Notes: a model not told the origin generated them from the sequence alone. Numbered from the stretch's first letter, positions 36,828 to 46,363 are shown. The stretch is DNA of 64,000 bases from Nitrospira sp. (GCA_029865225.1 JAOUHJ010000005.1:1-64000); one strand, 5' to 3'. Translations and numbers: made by a program.

Positions 36828-38462
36828 CTACAACAAAATCCGAATTCCTAGCCCGAACAGAATCCAGAGCGACACGAGTCCCAATTGTCTGACACGGCTT
36901 GAGAACGCATGGAGCAGCAACTCGAAGGAGAAGAACAGCACGATGAGCTTTGCGGCGAAGATACCCAAGTGAGCGATGCCGGCATTGACTTCAGGAAGAA
37001 GCGGAAACGTCACAGCCAGAAATACCATCAAATAATCGAGCGGCGTGGTCTGGAAGCGATTATCTTCATTGAATCGAAGACTCAGAAGCACCATGATGGC
37101 GACCAGTAAAAAGAATGCGTTATGCACCATGGTCATCACCGCCACGGAAGACACCCGCGCTCCTTCGCTGACATACAGGAGGAATGTCGTCCCCACGTAG
37201 AGTCCGCCCCGCACAAAATAGGGCGCGACTTTGACGGAGAATGCCAACCCCAACAAGACGATGCCGAAGAGCGCCATCGAGAGGTATCCCACATCGTTCG
37301 GAACATGTGATGGGAGAAAGACCAACGCAATCAAGAACAACGGGACGGCCACCGCCAAGAATTGAATCGGCAGATCGGTGAGCCATCGCTCCTTCATAAA
37401 CCGCGTGACAGTGATATTTGAGACAAACAGTCCATCCCGTGACGAAGGTGTTGGGAGGAGGCCACGACCGGCAGCGATAAAGAGCATCAGCACGGTGATC
37501 GCAAGGAGGAGATAGAGAGGAAGAATCAGTGTATCCGACTCCCATCGCAATACGTAGGCGACCCCTAACATGCTGGCCTGAATCAGATAGATCGCGGTGA
37601 CGGCTTCATAATGGGTCAACCCGACGCGCAGGAGTTTGTGGTGAACATGAGCGCGATCACCGACGAATGGGGAACGCCCCTCTGCCAACCGCTGACCCGT
37701 GACGCCAAGTGTATCCAGAAACGGTAACCCGAGTAAGAACAGGGACAGTGTGGGGCTAAACGGACCGCGCACCGAGTCCGTCAGCAAGATGACCAACACA
37801 CCCATTATGAATCCTAGGAGCTGGCTGCCACCATCGCCCATAAAGATTCGTGCTGGGTAGGTGTTGTATCGCAAGAAGCCTAAGAGGGCTCCAAGAAACG
37901 GAACCGTCAGCATCAGAACTGTTGAGTCACTCGACAGATACGCCAGATAGGCAATCCCACTCAGTGTCAAAAATGACAATCCACCTGCCAATCCATCCAA
38001 CCCATCCGTGAGGTTGACCGCGTTCGATACTCCGATAAGAAATATGATGGTGAAGAGGCTTCCGAGCCACACAGGCGTTTCCGTTTCAGACAGAAACGGG
38101 AGTGTGGTAAATCGAACGTCACCACCCCAGACGACAACGAGAGCGCCAAGTAATTGTCCAACGAGTTTTGTCCGGTAGCCGAGATCGACCCGATCATCCC
38201 ATACTCCAAACCCTACAATGATCATGCATCCCAGCAACACAGAGATGGTGGTCGTATCCTTTGCTCCCCACCAGGCAATTGAGGCGCAGGCACCGATGGC
38301 AAAAGCGACGCCTCCAATTCTCGGAATAGGGTGTGCGTGGACTTTGCGCTCTCCAGGCAAATCCATCACCTGAAATCGTTCTGCGACTAGCCGTAAGAGA
38401 GGGATCAGGCCCATGCACAACAATAGGGCCGTCATGGAGCTAAAAAATAGTTCGTTGATCAT
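36828..38462 (-). CDS. MraY/WecA-family polyprenyl-phosphate sugar-1-phosphate transferase, extended form
   Basis: This enzyme starts polymer synthesis by moving a sugar-1-phosphate onto undecaprenyl phosphate. Family motifs are HAHPIPRIGGVAF near 43, the catalytic NLTDGLDGLAGG near 150, FMGDGGSQ near 211, and HVHHKL near 272. At 544 residues it is about 180 longer than WecA; the extra C-terminal part has several membrane segments of no known family. The gene ends 73 bases before the TPR lipoprotein gene and follows the exosortase gene by 32. Confidence 0.86.
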   Translation of the reverse strand: MINELFFSSMTALLLCMGLIPLLRLVAERFQVMDLPGERKVHAHPIPRIGGVAFAIGACASIAWWGAKDTTTISVLLGCMIIVGFGVWDDRVDLGYRTKLVGQLLGALVVVWGGDVRFTTLPFLSETETPVWLGSLFTIIFLIGVSNAVNLTDGLDGLAGGLSFLTLSGIAYLAYLSSDSTVLMLTVPFLGALLGFLRYNTYPARIFMGDGGSQLLGFIMGVLVILLTDSVRGPFSPTLSLFLLGLPFLDTLGVTGQRLAEGRSPFVGDRAHVHHKLLRVGLTHYEAVTAIYLIQASMLGVAYVLRWESDTLILPLYLLLAITVLMLFIAAGRGLLPTPSSRDGLFVSNITVTRFMKERWLTDLPIQFLAVAVPLFLIALVFLPSHVPNDVGYLSMALFGIVLLGLAFSVKVAPYFVRGGLYVGTTFLLYVSEGARVSSVAVMTMVHNAFFLLVAIMVLLSLRFNEDNRFQTTPLDYLMVFLAVTFPLLPEVNAGIAHLGIFAAKLIVLFFSFELLLHAFSSRVRQLGLVSLWILFGLGIRILL

Positions 38463-38494
38463 CGAAGCATCCTTACCCGTTCAGCGGTCCTCAC

Positions 38495-40069
38495 TCAGTC
38501 AGGGACAAACCGATTCAATTCATGTCCGATCTCGGCCGCAAACTCCTGGAGACGTTGGTCGACCATCGCCTCGGATTCACCTGGACCGACCAACGAGGCG
38601 AGTCTCACCAGCGCACCGTCGGTACGTTGTCGTGAGATCGCATCCCACAGCAAGAACAACTTGACCAAATACTCATCCGCGAGATACCGGTCCCGTTGCT
38701 TGAACCAGTACAGGACAACCTGCTTTTGATCACCCTTGCGAATGACTGCACGATTCGCCATGACCGGCCGCTTCATCTGTGGTGACGACGGCAACTCCTT
38801 GTGAGTGAGGGAAGCGATCTCCCAACCTCCACCAGGCAAGCAACTCTTGGGTGAGTGGGCGGACTGCCCTTTTCGTTGTGATCCATAGTAGGCGGAATAG
38901 AAGTTGACCAGGTGCTCAGGACCTGAGCGGTAGTCGGCTAGCACGTAATCGTCAAATCGGAGTGCATCGATATACTGTTTTTCAAGCGGAAACCGCTCGC
39001 CTCGCCACGAGCCGATCTGCATCGGGAAGTCAACAAACGTCATCCTCTCAGGGGGAATCTCCTCACGATCGGCTAACGCGCTCGAAAGCACCGTAAATGG
39101 GATGAGCAGGGCTACGCTGCACAGATAGGCCGGACTAGGAGTAGGCACGATCCGGCTCGGTCTGGTCGACGTGCTCGCCGGACCAGAATCCTTGGACTGT
39201 TGTCCCCATGAAAACTGCACCAGGAATGGCTGATTCGGCTCGACTGCGCCGATCCTTCCCAACAACCCCATTTCTATGATCAGCAGGGCCAAACTCACCA
39301 TGAAGATGACCCAGCCCTCGAAGAGATGGTAAAAGCCTTCCGCCGCCCCCTTTCCATAGAGTTCGACCAGTACGCCGATCATGCCGATCCGAAATCCATT
39401 GAGAAGGATTGAAATAGGAATCGCAGAGAGTACAAGAACAACTCGTTTCCACATCTTGTCCTTGAACAGATACGCGCAGAGCAGCGCAAGAGCCGTTAAG
39501 GGAAGCAGATACCGAATCCCACTACAGGCTTCGACAACCTGAAGCTGAACTTGTCCAAGATCGATGACATTGCCTTCGCGAAACGCGATCACCCCAACGA
39601 GCTGCAAACACCCGACTCCAAGGGATGACGACCACAATTGAAGCTGGCTCGACAGATTCGCGTAGAAGAAGGTCGGAAGTGGGATCGCGGTCAAAAGATA
39701 TCCAAGAGGAAATGCGATGGCTTGAGCCCCCCGAAGACCGAGTAGCGTGATGGATAACCCAACCAAGACGACCCACAATGAGACATGCAAGAGGACAAAC
39801 AACGTGGACAGCTCCCCTACCACATAGAGGATGAGCCCCACCGTAATGATAGGGATCCCCCACCAGGACTTTTCCTTGGCAATCTGGCTGAGACGATGAC
39901 GTGATTGCCAAACTAAATACCCGCTGATGAAAGGCACAAATATCCCATGACTAGAGTCCTCGCTACCAAGCCATCGGCTCAACAGAAACACGAGGCTGTC
40001 CGCATACATGTATGCGAGGAGCGAAACGATCAGAGCCGATGCGATAACAAGGGAGCGTGTGCTAGACAT
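38495..40069 (-). CDS. xrtD: exosortase fused to an EpsI domain (XrtD-like)
   Basis: This 524-residue membrane protease/transpeptidase is thought to process C-terminal VPxPx sorting signals. The N-terminal part (about eight membrane segments) has the catalytic set Cys182 (EACSGIR), Arg227 (NGFRIG) and His248 (FYHLFEG). After about 310 comes the EpsI domain with SCLPGGGWEI. The fusion and the neighbouring VPLPA-type substrate point to the XrtD branch; the symbol is a judgement from architecture. Confidence 0.85.
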   Translation of the reverse strand: MSSTRSLVIASALIVSLLAYMYADSLVFLLSRWLGSEDSSHGIFVPFISGYLVWQSRHRLSQIAKEKSWWGIPIITVGLILYVVGELSTLFVLLHVSLWVVLVGLSITLLGLRGAQAIAFPLGYLLTAIPLPTFFYANLSSQLQLWSSSLGVGCLQLVGVIAFREGNVIDLGQVQLQVVEACSGIRYLLPLTALALLCAYLFKDKMWKRVVLVLSAIPISILLNGFRIGMIGVLVELYGKGAAEGFYHLFEGWVIFMVSLALLIIEMGLLGRIGAVEPNQPFLVQFSWGQQSKDSGPASTSTRPSRIVPTPSPAYLCSVALLIPFTVLSSALADREEIPPERMTFVDFPMQIGSWRGERFPLEKQYIDALRFDDYVLADYRSGPEHLVNFYSAYYGSQRKGQSAHSPKSCLPGGGWEIASLTHKELPSSPQMKRPVMANRAVIRKGDQKQVVLYWFKQRDRYLADEYLVKLFLLWDAISRQRTDGALVRLASLVGPGESEAMVDQRLQEFAAEIGHELNRFVPD

Positions 40070-40193
40070 GAGACAGCGGCGTTGAACCGTTAATCAGGAA
40101 TAATCCGAACAAGTTATCGATTCGGAAGAGTAGGTCGATACGCGATTGTGTATCGGAACCTTTTTTCTGTCGATTGATTTCGCAGAAAGAACC

Positions 40194-40225
40194 GGGCTTG
40201 ATACCCATCACAGGGTATCAAGCCC
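40194..40225. terminator. 13-bp perfect hairpin after the VPLPA-CTERM gene
   Basis: GGGCTTGATACCC at 40194-40206 and GGGTATCAAGCCC at 40213-40225 pair perfectly with a 6-base loop. On the minus strand it lies 26 bases after the VPLPA-CTERM gene stop and is followed by GGTTCTTT. It probably ends most of that transcript or protects its 3' end, lowering expression of xrtD downstream. Confidence 0.65.
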
Positions 40226-40250
40226 CAACGATCAGGAACGAGGTGTTCGA

Positions 40251-40964
40251 CTAGACCTTGGATCCGTGGAGATTCCTCAAGCCACCCGCACCCAAACCAA
40301 CCAAGGAGATCAGCCCAGCACCGAAGAGCACCACCGCTGCCGGCAATGGGACCGCTGTCAAACTGGTGATCGATCCGACATAGGCGGACGGAATGCCACC
40401 CGCATCCTCGAAAAAGAGCCGCCACCTCACACGATCTGAGGCTGGAACGCCCCCCAGACTCCCAAAACTGGGTGGATCTTGTAGGCTTGTATCACTAAAC
40501 AATCCCCCTCCCGTACGGTCGTAGCGAAGATCAAAGTTGAACGGTGCAAAGGCGCCGTCAGCCGGGTTGCCCGTCGGCACCAGTAGTTCAGTACTAGTCG
40601 CTGCAGAGACCAATGCCCAGCGATCGAGAGTGCCACCGAACAGCGACGGCATATCCTTCGCAACCGTCACGGCGTTGGCGCCAGGAGTATACGTCGACGT
40701 ATACTGGAGTATCCCGTTGGCACTATAACTCCAGGTGAAGTCCGTTACCGCGCCATTGTAGACCCCACCACTCCCACTCCTTGCGTTGTCGAAGGTAAAG
40801 GTGCCGGAAACGGAGTAGATACTACTGGGATCGTTGTCAAAGTTTCCGGCGAACGAGTAGGTCACCGGGGCAGCTTGCGCTGCTGCGAAAGGAACCAACA
40901 AGGAACAGACCGCGGCAGCCGCTAGTATGCCCCCTCTGCTAAACAATGATCGAATCATCCTCAT
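40251..40964 (-). CDS. VPLPA-CTERM sorting-signal protein
   Basis: This is a 237-residue exported protein. A signal peptide (ending about AAAQAA) precedes a Gly/Ser/Thr-rich body. The C-terminus has the tripartite sorting signal: VPLPAAVVLFGAG, a membrane helix, then a short basic tail (LRNLHGSKV). It is the likely substrate of the exosortase encoded downstream. GAAGGAG precedes the ATG, and a sigma-54-type promoter lies upstream. The body has no family I recognise; such proteins are usually surface or matrix components. Confidence 0.88.
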   Translation of the reverse strand: MRMIRSLFSRGGILAAAAVCSLLVPFAAAQAAPVTYSFAGNFDNDPSSIYSVSGTFTFDNARSGSGGVYNGAVTDFTWSYSANGILQYTSTYTPGANAVTVAKDMPSLFGGTLDRWALVSAATSTELLVPTGNPADGAFAPFNFDLRYDRTGGGLFSDTSLQDPPSFGSLGGVPASDRVRWRLFFEDAGGIPSAYVGSITSLTAVPLPAAVVLFGAGLISLVGLGAGGLRNLHGSKV

Positions 40965-41031
40965 ATCACCGCTCCTTCTAGATGTTGGTTAGAGGTTGGT
41001 CATTAGGAACACGCATGAATTGAACTTCTAC

Positions 41032-41047
41032 AGCAAATCTCGGGCCA
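41032..41047 (-). promoter_or_regulatory. sigma-54-type promoter for the VPLPA-CTERM gene
   Basis: On the minus strand TGGCCCGAGATTTGCT fits TGGCACGN4TTGCW with GG-N10-GC spacing. The start of transcription would be near 41020, giving a leader of about 55 bases. In exosortase systems the PrsK/PrsR two-component pair and RpoN are known to drive PEP-CTERM protein genes, which agrees with this site. Confidence 0.6.
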
Positions 41048-41150
41048 TCTTTCGATCCGACCTATGTCCATGCAAAACCAAGAATCATGATGGAAGGTCG
41101 TAGTAGCCACTGTGTCTAGCTTCCTGCAGCATTGTTCAAAATTGTCTGCG

Positions 41151-42476
41151 TCAGCGACCCCGCGGCAAAACTTTCCCAGCACTCAGCCTCTCATCGTTGT
41201 ACTGTTCCCATGTTTCCTCGTACAGGCTTTCCCTCTTGTCGGACTGAGAGGATGTCATGTGGCCGACCGTTTCGATCAGAGCACTCAGTTTTCTAGCAAG
41301 CGCGGTCCGATCGAAATGCTTGATGACATAGGTTCGTCCATTCCTGCCCAGCTGTTGACACAACTCAGGTTTTCGAGACAGCTCCAACACTTTGGCAGCC
41401 AATTCATCGGGTTGTTCAGGCTCGATGCAAAGACCTGCCTGTGCTGCATGGATAAGTTCTGCGCTTTCTCCTTCCACGCCTAATAGTATTGGTTTCTCCA
41501 TTGCCAGGCTCTCGAAAATCTTTGACGGAATCACCGTCTTAAAGAGCTCCGACTTCTTGAGTAGCACGAGACTGACATCCGACAGCGCCCAAAGCTCGCG
41601 CATGCGGCTCTTCGGTTGTTGATCGAGCATCACGACGTTATCGAGTCCCATCTCGTGTCGCATGCGTACGAGTGCTTGACGTTCAGCTCCATCGCCGACC
41701 ATCAGGAAGACAACATGCTTTGAATGACTCAATCGATGGGCTGCCTGCAAAACCGTCTCAAGATGATGCGCCATGCCATGAGTCCCGAAATAGGACACGA
41801 CAAACTTTCCCTTGACTCCAAGTTGCTCTGCCAAAGAACCCACTTTGTCACATGGAGCATATTGGGCGAGATCAACGCCATTCTTGATGACCACGATTTT
41901 GTCGTCTTCGATACCCTTGTTCAGCATGTATGCTCGAAATGCATCGGTGACCGGTACGATCCGATCCGCCTTGCGATAGGCGAATCGCTCGATCCATTCG
42001 AGCATCTGAATGATTGCAGGACTTTTGATGGCGCCCACAGCCACAATGGATTCTGGCCATAGATCACGGATCTCCAGCACCCAAGGGATTCGTCGCAGTC
42101 TGCTGACCACGTACCCTGCGAGACCATTAAAGAATTGTGGAGAGGTTGAAAGAACGACGTCCGCTTTCGGCAGAAAGAGGGACACGACGGAGGCGGAACA
42201 CATGTATGAGATGTAGTTTAGGGTTCGTTTGAAGAACCCTTCGTTCGCCGTAATGAACGTCCACACCCTGAGAACAGTGATGCCGTCTCTTGTTTCGCGC
42301 TGATACAACCGATTGCGATAACCTTCATAGACTTTTCCTTGTGGATGATTCGGGGCACAGGTCACTACTGTCACCTGGTGACCGTCTTTCACCCACTGCC
42401 GACAATGTTCGTACGTTCTAGTCGCGGGGGCGTTCACCTCCGGAGGGAAATAATGTGATAGGAAGAGAATTCGCAT
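41151..42476 (-). CDS. glycosyltransferase family 4 (WbuB/WcaI-like)
   Basis: This is a 441-residue GT-B enzyme. The N-terminus MRILFLSHYFPPEVNAPATR is typical of WbuB-like transferases acting on amino sugars. The C-terminal donor domain contains GDGAERQAL and the ExxxxG-type stretch KIFESLAMEKPILLG. It probably adds one residue of the repeat unit. The start overlaps the upstream heparinase-like gene by 59 bases in another frame. The C-terminal 30 residues are polar and add nothing recognisable. Confidence 0.87.
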   Translation of the reverse strand: MRILFLSHYFPPEVNAPATRTYEHCRQWVKDGHQVTVVTCAPNHPQGKVYEGYRNRLYQRETRDGITVLRVWTFITANEGFFKRTLNYISYMCSASVVSLFLPKADVVLSTSPQFFNGLAGYVVSRLRRIPWVLEIRDLWPESIVAVGAIKSPAIIQMLEWIERFAYRKADRIVPVTDAFRAYMLNKGIEDDKIVVIKNGVDLAQYAPCDKVGSLAEQLGVKGKFVVSYFGTHGMAHHLETVLQAAHRLSHSKHVVFLMVGDGAERQALVRMRHEMGLDNVVMLDQQPKSRMRELWALSDVSLVLLKKSELFKTVIPSKIFESLAMEKPILLGVEGESAELIHAAQAGLCIEPEQPDELAAKVLELSRKPELCQQLGRNGRTYVIKHFDRTALARKLSALIETVGHMTSSQSDKRESLYEETWEQYNDERLSAGKVLPRGR

Positions 42477-44193
42477 GCCTGAGGGCCTTGCTGTAATAGT
42501 TCGTCGTCTTTTGGATTCGATAGCTCAGTTGAAGAGGAAGCTCTCCCGAACAAGAAAAGACTAGCACAAGGTTTCTCTGGCTCAAACCAAACTCTGGAAA
42601 GTAGCAGCCCTGCTCAATCTTCATTTGGCAGGTATTTGAAGCCTCGATGATGGCGACGGCGTCGCCATCGTGTTCAATCCTGATACTGCTCGGGCTCAAT
42701 TGAGTAACGGTAAAGTCGGGATGAATGTGAACAAAGCTTTCCATCTGATGGATTCCTGCTCCCTCCAAAACATCCGTCACAATCCAAGCTCCCCGTTTCT
42801 CGTATGAGATGCGCCTTCTATGGATTGGCCTTCCAAGCAGCTTTCTGTATCCGTCATGCGCTCCTTCAAACAAGACGGATCCATCCCCTATCTCAGCGAT
42901 ATGACCATGGATAGGCCTCGCCCGCCGTGCGACCCGAAAGACACCCCATATCTCTGATTGCTCCTTGCCATCAATCAGGACGGTATTATGGGCTTTGGTA
43001 CTCCGCGCATACGCTCGTTCCCAACTCGGCTCATAGTCAAACACTCCGCTGTCGACAATAACTCGTCGTCCATCGATCATCAGCTCATAGCTCAGAACAT
43101 CGCAGTGGGCATGGGCGGGGTTATACTCAGCACCAATAGGCCCACAATCAACAATGATCATGTCGTCATCCTGACGCCAGACATAGTACCCGCTGGACGG
43201 ATAGGCACGGACCATCAGTCTGTTTGATTGAGCAGGAGCGTTGTACTTAATGACTCGCTCAGCGTAGGCAGAGATCTGATAAGGAGTTGGTGCAATACCC
43301 AATGCTGAATCGTTGAAAAGCGGAATCGCACCGTCCGGCAAGCATATGCCGTTCAGGAAATCAACGGCCTTCGTGACCTTGCCGAAAAACTCGTGTACCA
43401 TATCGCATGGAATGACAGCAGATGAATTCCGGGCGAGATTCAAGACATCGAGATAATCTACCAAGCAGATAGAGTGATACATAGGGCTCCGCTCGAAGTG
43501 CCCCCCATCAGCCAAAAATTGTTCGGCGAGCTCTTCTCGCAGAATCTTTAGCCCTTTTTGAAACCATCGGTCTGCATCAATTCCCTCGAAGTAGACTCCG
43601 GCAAAGAATAGAGCCACTCCATTTTTCAGATAATGATTCGCCAAGAAGTGATATTCAATATTTTGCTCAAGCCACAGAGCTTGTTGATAGAGACTTTCAA
43701 CCCAATCGTCCTTAAGTAGATCCTCGGTTCCTCCTTTGAAAGAACTGTGCCCTATGGCGAGAAAGAATTTGATCCAATTGACGATCCTGAGTGAGACCGT
43801 ATAGGGCTCCCACGCATCCTCAGCCCCCTCAGGGTTGTGCTGTATCCAATCGGTAATCAGAAGACTTTTACTGTCATACGATCGATGAGGGTCGTGCAAA
43901 TAATCAAAATAATGCAGGTTATACCGCCACAACTTCGGCATATCCTTGCTGACCCAATCGACATGTCCAGGCTGGTGGGACTTCGACTGCCTCAGGAAAC
44001 AGAACGATCGATCGTCTCCGGTGGAGCTGGATACACAAACCCCTGGTACCATGGAAATGCCGAAACGGATCTTGGCACTGGATGTTTTAACTATCGATCC
44101 GGATTGATGAAGAATTCGTCGTCGAAGAAAGTAGGCGACCTGTGAAGGACGAAGATAGGCAAGCGTCCTGAGATAGAGGCCCAGCTGCTTCAT
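42418..44193 (-). CDS. heparinase II/III-family protein
   Basis: This 591-residue protein has an alpha/alpha-toroid followed by a beta-sheet domain of the heparinase II/III family. Characteristic segments are YHFLANHYLKNG near 182, GGHFERSPMYHS near 236 and the HAHCDVLSYELMIDG block near 365. Such enzymes cut uronic-acid polymers by beta-elimination. No signal peptide is evident, so it may act inside the cell or modify the growing chain. A paired bi-domain oxidoreductase lies 13 bases upstream, a recurrent gene pair. Confidence 0.85.
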   Translation of the reverse strand: MKQLGLYLRTLAYLRPSQVAYFLRRRILHQSGSIVKTSSAKIRFGISMVPGVCVSSSTGDDRSFCFLRQSKSHQPGHVDWVSKDMPKLWRYNLHYFDYLHDPHRSYDSKSLLITDWIQHNPEGAEDAWEPYTVSLRIVNWIKFFLAIGHSSFKGGTEDLLKDDWVESLYQQALWLEQNIEYHFLANHYLKNGVALFFAGVYFEGIDADRWFQKGLKILREELAEQFLADGGHFERSPMYHSICLVDYLDVLNLARNSSAVIPCDMVHEFFGKVTKAVDFLNGICLPDGAIPLFNDSALGIAPTPYQISAYAERVIKYNAPAQSNRLMVRAYPSSGYYVWRQDDDMIIVDCGPIGAEYNPAHAHCDVLSYELMIDGRRVIVDSGVFDYEPSWERAYARSTKAHNTVLIDGKEQSEIWGVFRVARRARPIHGHIAEIGDGSVLFEGAHDGYRKLLGRPIHRRRISYEKRGAWIVTDVLEGAGIHQMESFVHIHPDFTVTQLSPSSIRIEHDGDAVAIIEASNTCQMKIEQGCYFPEFGLSQRNLVLVFSCSGELPLQLSYRIQKTTNYYSKALRHANSLPITLFPSGGERPRD

Positions 44194-44206
44194 GAAGGAA
44201 AGGAGC

Positions 44207-46363
44207 CTATGTGAGTGAATCCATGATGTCGAAGGTCACCTCTGTCACCTCTACAAGTTCATTCCAAGGTATTGGAGAGCCCTTACCCTGGCGAATTGCG
44301 TCTACGAAAGCGGCAACACATGCGACCTGTCCTTTATCCTGGTTCCAGAGATCCATTTTTCGAAATCCAGACCATCCGTAACCACGAAGCTTTCTGAAGT
44401 TATCCAACTTCAACACCTTGCCACCACAAAACACTTCGAGCTGTTCTTTGGGAAATGCCTTATGCCCGTTGGAAAAATAATGGACGGTTCCCATGGATCC
44501 ATCCTCAAATCGTAAGGTGACGGTTACTTTATCCTCGGCTACTATGGCACCCGGTGTTTTGCCCGTCGTCATAGCTTGGACGGCAAGGATCGGTGATCCG
44601 GCCAAAAAGCGAAGGAGGTCGACAAAATGGCAGCCTTCGCCAACGATACGCCCTCCCCCGATCAGTCGGTCCTGGGTCCAATGTTCATGAGGAATATGAC
44701 CGGCGTTGACCGTCATGACAAACGTTTTTGGCTCCCTGACTCCATCAAGCAACTGTTTCATGCGCTGAATGTGTGGGGCAAACCGGCGATTGAAGCCTAC
44801 CATCACCAGAGGTGGCGATACCTGCGCCCTGACGCATTCGTCATACACTTCAGAGAGTTCCGTCAATGCCTCTCGCGTGATCGCCAAGGGCTTCTCGACG
44901 AAGACATGTTTCCCTACCCTCAAGGCTTCGCCGGCGAGTGCCGCATGGCTATCATGCCGCGTCGCAATGATGATGGTATTGATGTGAGGAGACTCAATAA
45001 CACTTCTCCCGTCGCTCGTGATCTCCGAAAATCCAAACTTACTCCCTGCGTGAGCAGCGCTGACGCCTGTGCTGCTTGCGACCGCTCGAAACGGAACTCC
45101 CGTCTTCTGAAAAGCCGGCAACAGAACTTGCGTGGCATAGTTTCCAGCGCCAATACACCCGATGACCGGGGTAGCAGCAGACCGATCCCCGTCGGGAGGT
45201 TCTTCTGATCGGACAATCGTTCGCCTCAGCAATCGACTTTGAGAAAAGGCATCTGGTTCAGGATATTCGAGAACGATCCCGAGTGACGGAACGCGGCTTG
45301 AAATGATGTCATACGCGGTCGTGGCCTGATCAAACGGAATATGATGAGAGATGAGTAAGTCCGTCTGGAGGCGGTGATCCGCCAGCATGTCGAGAACTGC
45401 CTCGAAGTTACGCTGCTCGGTCCACCGGACGTAGCCAAGAGGATAGTCATGGCCATTGTCCTCATACGCACTGTCGTAGCGCCCAGGTCCGTAGGAGCAG
45501 GACACTTGAAAACTCAGTTCCTTTTCATAGAAGTCCGCGCGAGACAGTTCCAGCCCCGTGACACCCACCAACACAATTCGACCTCGTTTTCGACACATCT
45601 GTGCCGCATGATGAACTGGGTCGTTGCTCTTTGTGGAAGCCGTGATGATCACCGCATCGACGCCGCGTCCTCTTGAAAACACCATCGCCGCCCCAAGCGG
45701 ATCTGCATTTTGATTGAGATCGACCGTTTCTGCGCCAAGCTTTTGAGCGAGCGCCAACTTACTTGTATCGTAATCCAGCCCCAACACTCGGCACCCATGA
45801 GCCTTCAACAACTGAACGGTCATCAATCCGATCAGCCCCAAACCAGAAACCACTACAGCTTCACCCAGGGTTGGTTGAATCAGCCGGATGCCCTGTAACC
45901 CTATCGCACCGATAACCGTAAAGGCTGCTGCCTCATCACTGACGCAATCCGGGACCTTCGCACAGAGATTCTTGGGAACACAGACGATCTCCGCGTGCTT
46001 TCCGTTTGAGGCCACTCGATCCCCGACTGAAAAGCCAGTGACTCCCTGGCCGACCTCAAGCACCGTCCCGACGTTGCAATAGCCCATCGGCAAGGGCTGA
46101 TCCAGCTTGTTGCGAACAGCCTCCAGTGTCGGCACCACCCCATCGGTCTTGACCTTATCCAGCACCATCCGAACCTTTTCCGGCTGCTGACGCGCTTTGT
46201 CGAGTAGATTGGCCTTGCCAAATTCGACCAGCATGCGCTCGGTCCCCACTGAGACAAGGGACCGCGTCGTTCGGATGAGCAGGTGATTCACCCTAGCTTT
46301 CGGGCTTGGAATATCAGCGAGATGAGTCACACCGGAAGCAAGATTTTGCAAAATCTGTTTCAT
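44207..46363 (-). CDS. bi-domain oxidoreductase (zinc-type dehydrogenase plus Gfo/Idh/MocA)
   Basis: This 718-residue protein joins two dehydrogenases. Residues about 1-370 belong to the medium-chain dehydrogenase family (GYCNVGTVLEVGQGV, then the nucleotide motif GLGLIGLMTVQ). Residues from about 395 are a Gfo/Idh/MocA enzyme (GCIGAGNYATQVLLP, then EKPLAI). Both parts keep their NAD(P)-binding motifs. It probably oxidises or epimerises a nucleotide sugar or a polymer residue in step with the heparinase-like partner. It overlaps the preceding gene by four bases (ATGA). Confidence 0.87.
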   Translation of the reverse strand: MKQILQNLASGVTHLADIPSPKARVNHLLIRTTRSLVSVGTERMLVEFGKANLLDKARQQPEKVRMVLDKVKTDGVVPTLEAVRNKLDQPLPMGYCNVGTVLEVGQGVTGFSVGDRVASNGKHAEIVCVPKNLCAKVPDCVSDEAAAFTVIGAIGLQGIRLIQPTLGEAVVVSGLGLIGLMTVQLLKAHGCRVLGLDYDTSKLALAQKLGAETVDLNQNADPLGAAMVFSRGRGVDAVIITASTKSNDPVHHAAQMCRKRGRIVLVGVTGLELSRADFYEKELSFQVSCSYGPGRYDSAYEDNGHDYPLGYVRWTEQRNFEAVLDMLADHRLQTDLLISHHIPFDQATTAYDIISSRVPSLGIVLEYPEPDAFSQSRLLRRTIVRSEEPPDGDRSAATPVIGCIGAGNYATQVLLPAFQKTGVPFRAVASSTGVSAAHAGSKFGFSEITSDGRSVIESPHINTIIIATRHDSHAALAGEALRVGKHVFVEKPLAITREALTELSEVYDECVRAQVSPPLVMVGFNRRFAPHIQRMKQLLDGVREPKTFVMTVNAGHIPHEHWTQDRLIGGGRIVGEGCHFVDLLRFLAGSPILAVQAMTTGKTPGAIVAEDKVTVTLRFEDGSMGTVHYFSNGHKAFPKEQLEVFCGGKVLKLDNFRKLRGYGWSGFRKMDLWNQDKGQVACVAAFVDAIRQGKGSPIPWNELVEVTEVTFDIMDSLT

